From: Aureibaculum algae
GTDB lineage: Bacteria; Bacteroidota; Bacteroidia; Flavobacteriales; Flavobacteriaceae
Direction: 5' to 3'
NCBI RefSeq assembly: GCF_006065315.1
Contig: NZ_CP040749.1
Span: forward strand, 620,001-684,000
Length of the DNA: 64,000 nucleotides
The notes beneath the pieces are model-generated. The model had not been told where the DNA came from. It saw only the letters and a list, made by a program, of their open reading frames with translations, and ran no database searches. Numbering within the stretch: the stretch's first letter is position 1; every line of letters starts with the position of its first letter. Made by a program: the position numbers and the translations under genes. Below, piece after piece: positions 53,918-63,519 of the stretch.

Positions 53918-54527
53918 TATTCCTAATCAATCTTGAGTGTAAAAAGTTATGTTTTAATGCTTATACTACTGATTTTTAGTCATAGGTAAAACTAAAAAGG
54001 TTGTATTTTGATTGATATATGTTTTTGGAAAGAAAGAGTGCTCTCATTGTACCCTTTTAGTTTTTATAAAAGTATCCTATTTATCACTATGAAGTTTAGG
54101 CGTTATGGTATTGTATTTTGCAGCAATAAGATTTATAAGAGAGCTTTTTTGAGGTTTTAACTGTTTGTGGAAAATGCCTTGTCATTTATGTCAGTTTATT
54201 CTCAAAGTAAGCAGTGTTTAAATACTATGGAAAGTGTTATTTTTTATAAAGGTATTTTTCCAATTCACTTCTAGGTAGAATGGGGTAGTTATGATCGTAA
54301 ATTTGAGATAAATGGGACAAAGAGTAAATTAAAATGAATGGAAATAGCTCGATTTCACAACTTTTACTGGTCATGCAACATGAGAAGCCTACATGTTCAC
54401 TTTAAAAAAGGGAGACATAGGAAATGTCATTCCTTATTATTTAACCTCAACAAACGATTGAAAGTTTTCAATATTATTTTTCAGTTACTTAACAATTTGT
54501 ATTGGTTGTATGAAATAAAACAATTTG
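53918..54527. other. 0.6-kb region without a clear gene
   Basis: AT-rich DNA between the convergent ROK and cytochrome genes. A 69-codon frame at 54338-54547 overlaps the end of the cytochrome gene and has no domain, so it is not called. No strong terminator hairpin was recognised. Confidence 0.5.
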
Positions 54528-56429
54528 TTATTTTTTCAAAGAATTAATCCAAGCAGCTATTTTTAAAGCTTTCGATTTAGAAACATGTGGCATTGGTGCC
54601 ATAGGTGTAGCATATTCTGGCCAGTTTTTTGGTTGTGGACTGTAAATCAATTCCACTATTTTCTCCTCGCTATATTTTCGTTTGGCAATTTCAGTAAAAG
54701 AAGGCCCCACAACTCTTTTAGTTTTATGATGGCAAGCAACACATGTGTTTTTTGTTAAAAGAGGAAGAACCTGCTTATCTGTCAAAACGGTGGTGGTTTT
54801 AGAAACTAACGTCTTTATTACTTTCGCTTTTTTTGTAGGAGCCGACCTTTTAGTTGAAAGCTCAGATAATTCTAACTTTTTACCGTCTGGGATTTTATTT
54901 AATGTATAGTAGAATGTAGGATGTAATGTTAATTGTTTTGATTCTTTTTGCTTAACACCATTTAAAGTGATTTCATGAACGTAATGTTGCCTTAAATTAT
55001 CTGTAACAATACGCACTTTAAGTCCATCATCACTTACTTTTACACCTTTTATATTTATATTTTCTATATTTGTCTGAGGGCTTCCGTAGACAGCATGATA
55101 CTTGTAGATATAGCTTTTGCCTTCGTAATGGTCTAAATTTTCAGCCATGCTTATGTCTACGGGTTTCGTAAATTCAATTTCAAAACCATCTGGCATAGCT
55201 TTTACCGTTTTCATTTCAAAAGGTATGCGTCCTGTCCATGTTAAAAATTGTAATCCTGAATTGGTGGTTCCTGCGGAGCCCCAACCTCTATTGGTTTCTC
55301 CTACAAATAGGTTCCCATTATTATCGAAGTCCATTCTCATAACGCCTGATTGAAATCCTGATTTAAAATCAAAAGCAACCCCTTGATATTCTCCTTTCAC
55401 TTTTTCTAGAACTACGCGCATAATCTTGCTTTGTCCCATATCACCAATTAATACTTGACCACTAAAAGGTCCAAATTTTCCTTGGGTGTCATCTTTTTTG
55501 ACTTCTGAAGTTGAGATTCCCAAAATACCATGAGGTAAAATGACTGCGGGCAATTGAAGTTGCGGAAAATGCTCCTTCATTTTATATTTAAAATCTGGAT
55601 CTTTTTCATCCATAACATTTTCTGGTTTTACATATCTACCTTTCTTTTTCACTTGTCTTTTATCAATTTTACTGTAAAAATCGGTTTCAGTAAAATTAAT
55701 AGGAGAACCTTCAAGTTCTGCCCATCTCAAACCAGCAGGATGCCCCGTAAACACTCCTTTTGGTAAATGCCAAAGGGCTCCAGAGCCCTGCCAATCGCCT
55801 TGGTTGTCTGTATAGAACAATTCATCGTCAATCAATCCATAACCGGCAGGGGAACGCATCCCTGTTGCCCAAGGCTCCAAGGCTCCATCTTCAGTTATTT
55901 TCATGGTCCAGCCTCTCCATGGTACACGGCTTTCGCCTCTCCACCATTCTTCCTTTCCGAACGCGACATTAGCTGTTACAAAAAAAGAATTATCAGGGGC
56001 CAAAACGGGGCCAAAAGAATATTCATGATAATGAGTAGAAAGTGGCCATGCATATATTGTTTGATACTCATCTGCAACCCTGTCACCATCAGTATCGATT
56101 AATTTAGTCAGCTCACCGCGTTGTGCTGTATATATAGCACCATTTTTATAGGCCAAACCTAGGGGTTCATGCAAACCTGATGCAAACTTTTTGAAAACTG
56201 CTCTACTTCCGTTTGCCATGGTAGGATTTTCAATTATCCATACATCCCCCCTTCTAGTACAAACCACAATGGAACCATCTGGCAATGATAAAACACCCCC
56301 ACCTTCTATCTGTACGCCTTCTGGTGTGGGCACTGTTGTTATTTTGTAATAATCATCTTCTGTTAGTGCTTTTTGGGCAAAAGTCACTTGAACCAATGCT
56401 GCTATGGCCAGAAAAAATAATGTTTTCAT
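54528..56429 (-). CDS. PQQ-type (sorbosone-like) dehydrogenase fused to cytochrome c
   Basis: About 633 residues, exported (signal peptide MKTLFFLAIAALVQVTFAQK). The first 400 residues form a beta-propeller like soluble glucose or sorbosone dehydrogenases (GLHEPLGLAYKNGAIYTAQRG, TGMRSPAGYG, LPHGILGIS). The C-terminal 90 residues are a c-type cytochrome with CVACHH (CxxCH) and a late Met in APMPHV as heme ligand. Likely oxidises a sugar or polyol and passes electrons to a periplasmic acceptor. Longer starts at 56456 and 56468 are possible. Close after the DUF1080 gene, so probably co-transcribed. Confidence 0.85.
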   Translation of the reverse strand: MKTLFFLAIAALVQVTFAQKALTEDDYYKITTVPTPEGVQIEGGGVLSLPDGSIVVCTRRGDVWIIENPTMANGSRAVFKKFASGLHEPLGLAYKNGAIYTAQRGELTKLIDTDGDRVADEYQTIYAWPLSTHYHEYSFGPVLAPDNSFFVTANVAFGKEEWWRGESRVPWRGWTMKITEDGALEPWATGMRSPAGYGLIDDELFYTDNQGDWQGSGALWHLPKGVFTGHPAGLRWAELEGSPINFTETDFYSKIDKRQVKKKGRYVKPENVMDEKDPDFKYKMKEHFPQLQLPAVILPHGILGISTSEVKKDDTQGKFGPFSGQVLIGDMGQSKIMRVVLEKVKGEYQGVAFDFKSGFQSGVMRMDFDNNGNLFVGETNRGWGSAGTTNSGLQFLTWTGRIPFEMKTVKAMPDGFEIEFTKPVDISMAENLDHYEGKSYIYKYHAVYGSPQTNIENINIKGVKVSDDGLKVRIVTDNLRQHYVHEITLNGVKQKESKQLTLHPTFYYTLNKIPDGKKLELSELSTKRSAPTKKAKVIKTLVSKTTTVLTDKQVLPLLTKNTCVACHHKTKRVVGPSFTEIAKRKYSEEKIVELIYSPQPKNWPEYATPMAPMPHVSKSKALKIAAWINSLKK

Positions 56430-56461
56430 ATTTTTTTTGATTGTATAATTTTTCATATCGC

Positions 56462-58339
56462 TTACCAAATTATTTCGTATTTAACAGGACTTCCATCTAC
56501 TTGTAAAACCAATTCAGTTTCTCCATCAACTTCTCTAATTATTGGTATTTGACCTGAAAGCATGTTTATATAATATTGTTTTCCACCAATAACATAAGCA
56601 CCATCAGCAGCCTTTTCAATAGTGCCTGATGCCAATTTTAAGTACCAATTTGTCAATCCTGTTTTTGAAAAAATCACTTCTTGAATTAAGTAAGTATCTG
56701 TTGTATCTGGTATTATTTAATTTTCAATAGCAACACCATTATATTCACTTTTAAAAATTGGCAAACCATTTGCTTTATCAATTTTATACCCTTTTGATAC
56801 AAAATTTGAAGCAACCCCTGTTCCTGGAAAAGGACTATTTACAGTTTCCAATTGCGCTATGGGTTGATTCAAAAACGTCCAATTAACTGCTCCTCGTGGA
56901 TTGAACGAACCATTTCCTCTTTCATGCCACATAGGTGTTGCATCAACAAAATCTCCACGCCACATGCCGACTAGGTTTGCAGCACCTAGATCATAAATAA
57001 AATTCACACCTGTTGGCGTACCAACCCCAATGGTATGCGACAGTCTTTTTCCGTTTCCTTTAAAATCCACAAACGCTCTTAACATTCTTGGTGCTGCCTC
57101 TGCATCTACAAAAATGGGAGCTACGGTTGTAACACCTGAGGGGTAGGAATCCAAAACATGAAACTCCTTTATGTTGGTGGAAGCACTTTCTATGGTGAAC
57201 CCTAATCTTGGAGATCTCCAAGCTGCCGATTTTATGTTGGTTATTTCAATAGTGTGGTTGCCTTTTGTTAGCATAACAGTTTCCCGTAAACCACTTTGTG
57301 AATCTGAAGAATTGTTTTTTGTCAATGTTTTACCATCCAATACCACTTTTAAACCTCCGGTATATCCAAATGACAAATCGTAAGTATCTGCCTCATTAAT
57401 TTGAAGATTTCCTGAATATATAAGTCCGTATTCATCCTCTTTTCGTACAACGTTTATATCTATTTTTTCCGAAGTACCAGATTCCACTGCCATTTGATTC
57501 TCAAGGTCTTCTAATTGCTTGAAATTTCCTTTATAAACTCGATAGGACAATCTTGTCAATTCAGCTGAAGAATCTTTTAATAGTTGATATTTAAAATTAC
57601 GAATGGCTACAGGCCCATGGTTTCCTTGAATCAGTAAAGGCCCTTTAGCTACTTCGTTTTTATCAATAGGTCCGCCAGTATAAGTAGGAACCTCAACATT
57701 GCTATGAATTCGAACCCCATTCAAATCTACAGAAATAAACTTTGCGTTTGAAATTTTTTGTCCAGCTTCATTAAAACGAGGTGCTTGAAAATTAACTTTT
57801 ATCTTTTGCCACAGCCCGGGTGCTTTTGCAGCATTGCTCATTGGCGGAATGCCTCTAAATATTTTATCTGGTGCTGATTCCCAATTATTATGGAATCCTC
57901 CCATATCAGATCCTAATGGATTTTTGACATCCCAACTGTCCCTTAGCTGAAATTCATATCTTCCTTGAAAATAAATCCCTGAATTGGAACCTTTGGGAAG
58001 CAATACTTCCAATTCTAATTTCAAATCACCATGCTCCCAATTGGTCACAAGTGCATCATTTTTATTTTCATCATTGACATTTAAAATAATGCCAGTTCCT
58101 TCAGTAAACTCTATAGGTTTTAATGATGCTTTTTTTCTTTTTTTCTTTTTTCTTTTAGAAATATTTTCTTTAACTTCTTCATGGTGTGCATCAATATTTC
58201 TATTTACGGTTACTCCTCCCACAATTTGCCAGTTTCCAGCTTGTGATTTAAAATCATTTAAATTTTCAAGAGAAATTTGTTCTTGGGCAAATAAACTGCA
58301 ACTGAAAAATATAAACAAAACAGATAATTTTATTTTCAT
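56462..58339 (-). pseudogene. DUF1080 (3-keto-glycoside hydrolase-like) protein with in-frame stop
   Basis: One frame from 58339 with a single TAA at 56717-56719 (GVAIEN-stop-IIPDTTDTYLIQEV); the tail to EIIW at 56462 stays open. Whole length about 625 residues. It has a signal peptide (FSCSLFAQEQ), a DUF1080 domain (PF06439; LEVLLPKGSNSGIYFQGRYEFQL, FHNNWESAPDKIFRGIPPMSNAAKAPG, in part), a PA14-like segment (YDLSFGYTGGLKVVLDG), and a C-terminal part with APRMLRAFVDFKGNGKRLSHTIG. Without the stop it would be a standard exported sugar enzyme paired with the dehydrogenase downstream. Confidence 0.85.
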
Positions 58340-58618
58340 GAAAGTTTTATTTAAATTGGATGTTTTATTCTTTTTTGATTTTGATATAAAACATGTCTAG
58401 AATGAATAGTAACATGCCGTGATGTATAAAAGGTTAACCACTTATTTTTAAACTATAATTGTCATCTACTTTAGAACGGACTTAATTTGTAAAAGTTAAG
58501 TTTATTAATAGTTGATATTGTTGTTGGGGTGTCATTTTTTTGATGATAAAACGCTGGTCAAATATGTTAAACTGAACAGTTTTAATTCCATGTATAATTG
58601 TAGGTATACGCTTTATAC
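58340..58618. other. Intergenic region
   Basis: About 280 bp between two minus-strand genes. GATAAAACGCTGG at about 58547 resembles half of the LacI palindrome. No gene seen. Confidence 0.4.
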
Positions 58619-60970
58619 TTATTCAGTCTGATATTGTCGTAAATTAGGTTTATCACTCATATAAAAAGTTAAGTTTCCACCAGACATTATTGCTTCATGT
58701 GTAATAAATGGTCTCTCTAAAATTTCACCATTCAATTCTACTTTTTCAACATACACATTTTTTTTAGATTGATTTTTTGTCGAAATTTCAAAAGTGTTTC
58801 CGTTATCTAAATTTAGTGTTGCATCTGTAATTGATGGACTTCCTAAGGCATAGTCAACCGATCCAGGAGCGACAGGATAAAACCCTAGGGAACTAAATAT
58901 ATACCAAGCACTCATTTGACCAAAATCATCATTACCGCTCAAACCATCTGCACCAGTTTTGTATTTTTGATCTAATATCATTCGTATTTTATCTTGAGAT
59001 TTCCATGGAGCATCTGTCCAATTATATAAATAAGCAACGTGATGCGAGGGCTCATTACCATGTACATAATTTCCAATAATACCTTCACGAGAAATATCTT
59101 CAGTATGCTCAAAATATTTATCAGGTAATTCCATTGTGAATAAAGAATCTAAATGAGTCGTGAAACGTTTATTTCCTCCCATCATTTTTATCATATCTTT
59201 TGGGTCATGGGGAACATATAAACTATAGTTCCAAGAATTTCCTTCAATAAAACCTTGTCCATGTGTATCTTTAGGGTCAAAATTTTCTTTAAAAGTTCCA
59301 TCACTTAATTTTGGACGCATAAAACCTGATTTTGCGTCAAAGACATTTTTATAATTTTTTGATCGTTCAATAAATTCCTTATATATGAATTCTTTTCCTA
59401 ATTTTTTAGCGGCTTGCGCAATAGCCCAATCATCGTATGCATATTCTAATGTTTTTGAGACAGATGCTCCATTTTTGTCTTCAGGAACATAGCCCATATC
59501 TATATAATATCCAATACCGTCAAAATATCTAGTTCTAGCCGTTTGTACACAAGCGTCAAACGCGGCTTCGGCATCAAAATTAGTATTTCCTTTTACAATG
59601 GCGTCAGCAATTACAGAAACACTATGATAACCTATCATACACCAGTTTTCATTAGCGTAATGTGACCAGATTGGTAGCATTGAATGTACACTTTGCTCTT
59701 GATGTACTATCATAGAAGATACCATGTCTGAATTTCTTTTTGGTTGTAAAATATTGAATAATGGATGTAGGGCTCGATAGGTATCCCATAACGAAAAACT
59801 AGTGTAATTAGTGAAGTTTTCAGCTTTATGTGTATTCAGATCTAAACCCATATATTTGGAGTCTACATCCATATATTCCGTCGGGCCTAAAAACGCGTGA
59901 TACATCGCGGTATAGAAATTCGTTTTTTCTTCCGTATCTTTCGATTTAAGTTGAATTTTATTCAATTCTTTATTCCATGCCATTCTAGCATTTTCATGAA
60001 CCTGTTCAAAATTCCAATTTGGAACCTCTTTTTTCATGTTTGCCACCGCACCAGAAGAACTAACAGGGGATAATGCAAATTTTATTTGTAATTTTTCTTG
60101 ATTCTTAATATCGAAATCAAAATACATTTTGATTTTTTCACCTGCAATTTCTGGAAAATTATGAGCTTGATCAAATCTACCCCAAAAACCATTGTAAGGT
60201 TGTTTGTCATAACGAGCTCTACCATAATTTGCAATAGGTTTGTTAAAGGACATTGCAAAATAAACACGTCTCGTTCTTGCCCATCCATTGGTTTGACGAT
60301 ATCCAGTAACCAACGTGTCATTTTCAACCCTGATAAAAGTCCAAACATTTTTATCATCATAATTATAGATGCCCGACATTAAGTCTAAAATTACATGTGC
60401 TTTTTCATCTTTACTAAATGTATATTGATGCATCCCAACGCGTGTCGTAGCTGTCATTTCTGCTTTTATGTCGTAGTCATCTAAATGCACACTATAATAG
60501 CCCGGTGAAGCTTGCTCACTATCGTGCGAAAAACGTGAGCGATATCCATTATCTGGGTTTTCCGCTGTTCCTGGGTTTAATTTTAAATTACCTGTGGTAG
60601 GCATAATTAAAAAATCACCAAGATCAGAATGTCCTGTTCCACTAAAATGTGTATGACTGAAACCAACAATGGTACGATCCTCATATTGATAACCGGCACA
60701 ATACTTATATACGTCTGGATTGTATCGACCATTTATGGCATATGGAATCGTATCTGTATCGGGACTCAATTGAACACTGCCAAAAGGAACAGTTGCGCCT
60801 GGATAGGTATGTCCCATTTTCGCTGTTCCAATCATTGGATCCACAAATTTTGCATAATCTTTTAAATCCACAATCTCAGTTGATTTAATTTCAATGTCTT
60901 TATTGTTTTGACAATTATACATAATTGTAGTAACTATTATTAAGGTACTAGTAAATATAAACTTTTTCAC
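58619..60970 (-). CDS. GH92 alpha-1,2-mannosidase-like lipoprotein 1
   Basis: 783 residues. Signal peptide with a likely lipobox (IMYNCQNN, Cys 20). The N-terminal domain starts YAKFVDPMIGTAKMGHTYPGATVPFGSVQLSPDT (in part), as in GH92 exo-alpha-mannosidases. In the catalytic domain, EGNSWNYSLYVPHD carries the expected acid Glu, HGNEPSHHVAYLYNW lines the site, and GLSGNDDFGQMSAWY has the acidic pair that serves as base; calcium is needed in the family. It differs from the two GH92 proteins that follow (NEPSHH here, NQPIQH there). Confidence 0.95.
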   Translation of the reverse strand: MKKFIFTSTLIIVTTIMYNCQNNKDIEIKSTEIVDLKDYAKFVDPMIGTAKMGHTYPGATVPFGSVQLSPDTDTIPYAINGRYNPDVYKYCAGYQYEDRTIVGFSHTHFSGTGHSDLGDFLIMPTTGNLKLNPGTAENPDNGYRSRFSHDSEQASPGYYSVHLDDYDIKAEMTATTRVGMHQYTFSKDEKAHVILDLMSGIYNYDDKNVWTFIRVENDTLVTGYRQTNGWARTRRVYFAMSFNKPIANYGRARYDKQPYNGFWGRFDQAHNFPEIAGEKIKMYFDFDIKNQEKLQIKFALSPVSSSGAVANMKKEVPNWNFEQVHENARMAWNKELNKIQLKSKDTEEKTNFYTAMYHAFLGPTEYMDVDSKYMGLDLNTHKAENFTNYTSFSLWDTYRALHPLFNILQPKRNSDMVSSMIVHQEQSVHSMLPIWSHYANENWCMIGYHSVSVIADAIVKGNTNFDAEAAFDACVQTARTRYFDGIGYYIDMGYVPEDKNGASVSKTLEYAYDDWAIAQAAKKLGKEFIYKEFIERSKNYKNVFDAKSGFMRPKLSDGTFKENFDPKDTHGQGFIEGNSWNYSLYVPHDPKDMIKMMGGNKRFTTHLDSLFTMELPDKYFEHTEDISREGIIGNYVHGNEPSHHVAYLYNWTDAPWKSQDKIRMILDQKYKTGADGLSGNDDFGQMSAWYIFSSLGFYPVAPGSVDYALGSPSITDATLNLDNGNTFEISTKNQSKKNVYVEKVELNGEILERPFITHEAIMSGGNLTFYMSDKPNLRQYQTE

Positions 60971-60999
60971 TTTTAATATGTTTTAATTGTTAGAAAAAT

Positions 61000-61031
61000 G
61001 GGTTCTATTTTATATATGATAAATAGAACCC
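61000..61031 (-). terminator. Rho-independent terminator after GH92 gene 2
   Basis: GGGTTCTATTT and AAATAGAACCC form a perfect 11-bp stem with a 10-nt loop, followed on the minus strand by ATTTTTC. It lies between the GH92 gene ending at 61064 and the next gene start at 60970. Confidence 0.85.
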
Positions 61032-61063
61032 AAAAAAAAACTAACTCAAATAATTAATTTTAT

Positions 61064-63358
61064 TTACTCATTTGAAAGAGAGTAAGGGTAATCTTTTTTA
61101 GAAATTCCTCGTTTCTTATTTGGTTTGTCAGACATTTCAAAATCTATGACAGCTCCTTTTGTTAATTCCTTATAACTTAACCAGTTTTTCGTGTACTCAA
61201 TTTGATTGAGTTTCATCGTTTTTATATAACGATTGTCAGCATTGTTATCTGTGGCATTGATGATAATTTTTTTGCCATTTTCAAGGTGAATAGTTGTTTT
61301 CTTAAATAATGGAGCTCCAATTACATATTGGTCTGTTGCTGGTGCGACAGGATAAAATCCCATTGCAGAGAACACATACCACGCAGATGTTTGTCCATTA
61401 TCTTCATCTCCACAGTAACCGTCCGGATTTGGGTTGTACATTCTATTCATTGTTTCACGAACCCAATATTGAGTTTTCCATGGTTCTCCACCGTAATTAT
61501 ATAAATAAATCATGTGCTGTATGGGTTGATTTCCATGTGCATATTGTCCCATATTGGCAATTTGCATTTCACGAATTTCATGAATTACACCACCATAATA
61601 TTTGTCTCCAAAAACAGGGGGTAATGAAAAAACTTGGTCTAATTGAGAAACAAAAGCTTCGTTACCACCCATTAAATCAATTAAGCCTTGCATGTCATGG
61701 AAAACAGACCATGAGTAATGCCAGCTATTTCCTTCTGTAAAATCTCCTCCCCAATCAAAAGGACTAAATGGAGTTCTCCATTCACCATTACTATCTTTAC
61801 CACGCATTAATTTATGTTCAGAATCGAAAAGATTTTTATAGTTTAAACTACGCTCTTTATATAGTTTGATTTCTTTTTTTGGTTTTTTTAAAGCTTTTGC
61901 CAATTGATAAATAGCAAAATCGTCATAAGCATACTCAAGAGTTCGTGCTGCAGTTTCATTAATTCCTATATCAAAAGGTACATATCCTAATTTGTTATAA
62001 GATGGAGAACCAGCACGACCAACAGCTGTCATGGGCCCTTCATTATTGGCACCATGAATCAAAGCTTCATACAAATTATCTATATCATACTTAAATGCTT
62101 TCCCGTTTTTTAAATAAGCATCCGAAACGACTGAAGCAGAGTTGTTTCCTACCATAATATTTCGCAGACCAGGGCTTGCCCATTCAGGTAACCATCCACT
62201 TTCATCATATGCATTAGAAAGACCTTCCTGCATTTGTGAACTTAGCTCTGGATACATTAAATTCAAGAATGGAAATAATGATCTAAAAGTGTCCCAAAAA
62301 CCAGTATCAGTAAACATATATCCATCACGGATTTCACCGTTATATGGGCTGTAGTGAACTATTTTTCCATTAGCATCGTATTCAAAAAACTTTCTTGGAA
62401 ATAATAAAGACCGGTATAGGCATGAATAAAAAGTGCCTATTTGACTAGGGGTTGCTCCTTCTATTTCAATTTTACTAAGTTCTTTATTCCAAATAGATTT
62501 TCCTTTTTCTTTTAATTGATCAAAATCAGAAGTTCCTATTTCTTTTAAATTTATTTCTGCTTGCTTATAATTGATAAATGACGATGCAACACGAGCATTA
62601 ACTACTTGTCCCTTTGAAGTTTTAAAGCCTATAATTGCCCCGGCGTGTTTTGATTGACTTTCTAATGCAGCAGATAATTCTCCATCGTTATATGTTTTGG
62701 TAACCTCAAATGGAGTGTCAAATTCAATGACAAAATAGTTTTTGAAGTTTTTTGGAACACCACCGCTATTACGAGTTGTATATCCAATTATTTTTTGCTC
62801 ATCTGGTATTATTTTCACATAAGAACCTTTGTCAAAAGCATCTATAACTATTGAAGCTTCATCGGTTTTAGGAAAAGTAAAACGAAATCTTGCCGCTCTT
62901 TCAGTTGGTGTTATTTCTGTTGTAATGTCATGCTCTGCTAAATACACACTATAGTAGTATGGCGTTGCAATTTCAGCTTTATGTGAAAACCAACTTTCCC
63001 GTTCTTCTTGCTTAAAACGTAGTTTTCCGGTAACTGGCATTATGGAGAATTGTCCATAATCATTCATCCAAGGAGATGGTTGGTGTGTTTGTTTAAATCC
63101 TTTTATTTTATTTGCATCATAAGTGTAGGCCCAACCATGACCCATATTACCAGTTTGAGGTGTCCAAAAGTTCATTCCCCATGGCATGGCAATTACGGGA
63201 TACGTATTTCCAGTAGAAAGCCCTGGGCTAGAATCTGTACCCATTAATGGATTTGCCCAGTCTACTGGACTATCAATTTTTTTAATTTGATGGTTCTGAG
63301 CTTGTGAAAATTGTATAAGTAGAAATATCGTTATGAAGGGTAGAAATGATTTTTTCAT
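61064..63358 (-). CDS. GH92 alpha-mannosidase-like protein 2
   Basis: 764 residues with a plain signal peptide (FLLIQFSQAQNHQ). N-terminal GH92 domain: DWANPLMGTDSSPGLSTGNTYP; catalytic domain: TEGNSWHYSWSVFHD with the acid Glu, then HGNQPIQHMIYLYNY, and GYCGDEDNGQTSAWYVFSAMGFYPVAP. The NQPIQH and GDEDNG segments are shared with the partial protein 3 but not with protein 1, so it belongs to another subfamily, perhaps for a different linkage. A LacI-type site lies 130 bp upstream. Confidence 0.95.
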   Translation of the reverse strand: MKKSFLPFITIFLLIQFSQAQNHQIKKIDSPVDWANPLMGTDSSPGLSTGNTYPVIAMPWGMNFWTPQTGNMGHGWAYTYDANKIKGFKQTHQPSPWMNDYGQFSIMPVTGKLRFKQEERESWFSHKAEIATPYYYSVYLAEHDITTEITPTERAARFRFTFPKTDEASIVIDAFDKGSYVKIIPDEQKIIGYTTRNSGGVPKNFKNYFVIEFDTPFEVTKTYNDGELSAALESQSKHAGAIIGFKTSKGQVVNARVASSFINYKQAEINLKEIGTSDFDQLKEKGKSIWNKELSKIEIEGATPSQIGTFYSCLYRSLLFPRKFFEYDANGKIVHYSPYNGEIRDGYMFTDTGFWDTFRSLFPFLNLMYPELSSQMQEGLSNAYDESGWLPEWASPGLRNIMVGNNSASVVSDAYLKNGKAFKYDIDNLYEALIHGANNEGPMTAVGRAGSPSYNKLGYVPFDIGINETAARTLEYAYDDFAIYQLAKALKKPKKEIKLYKERSLNYKNLFDSEHKLMRGKDSNGEWRTPFSPFDWGGDFTEGNSWHYSWSVFHDMQGLIDLMGGNEAFVSQLDQVFSLPPVFGDKYYGGVIHEIREMQIANMGQYAHGNQPIQHMIYLYNYGGEPWKTQYWVRETMNRMYNPNPDGYCGDEDNGQTSAWYVFSAMGFYPVAPATDQYVIGAPLFKKTTIHLENGKKIIINATDNNADNRYIKTMKLNQIEYTKNWLSYKELTKGAVIDFEMSDKPNKKRGISKKDYPYSLSNE

Positions 63359-63487
63359 ATGAATTGATTAATGATAGTTTTCGTTCTTATTAAGTTGTTT
63401 TACGACTATTGATATAAACCATTTTCAGTTTTAATGGCTTTTATTTTAATATGTTTTTAGTTGGAATAAATATAATACTAATTTAAG

Positions 63488-63499
63488 TAAAACGATTTA
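63488..63499. promoter_or_regulatory. Predicted LacI-type operator before GH92 gene 2
   Basis: TAAAACGATTTA, identical to the core of the susC site at 49358-49369, within AGTAAAACGATTTAGTT. It lies between two GH92 genes on the minus strand. Confidence 0.72.
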
Positions 63500-63519
63500 G
63501 TTTTTTGAAAAAATATTAA

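Noticed and set aside
55767..56102. 111-codon open frame opposite to the dehydrogenase gene
   Set aside because: It is antisense to a well-supported coding gene and has no domain.
22330..56719. Genetic recoding of TAG or TAA as sense codons
   Set aside because: Most genes in the window end in these codons, so general reassignment is excluded; local mutation or error is simpler.
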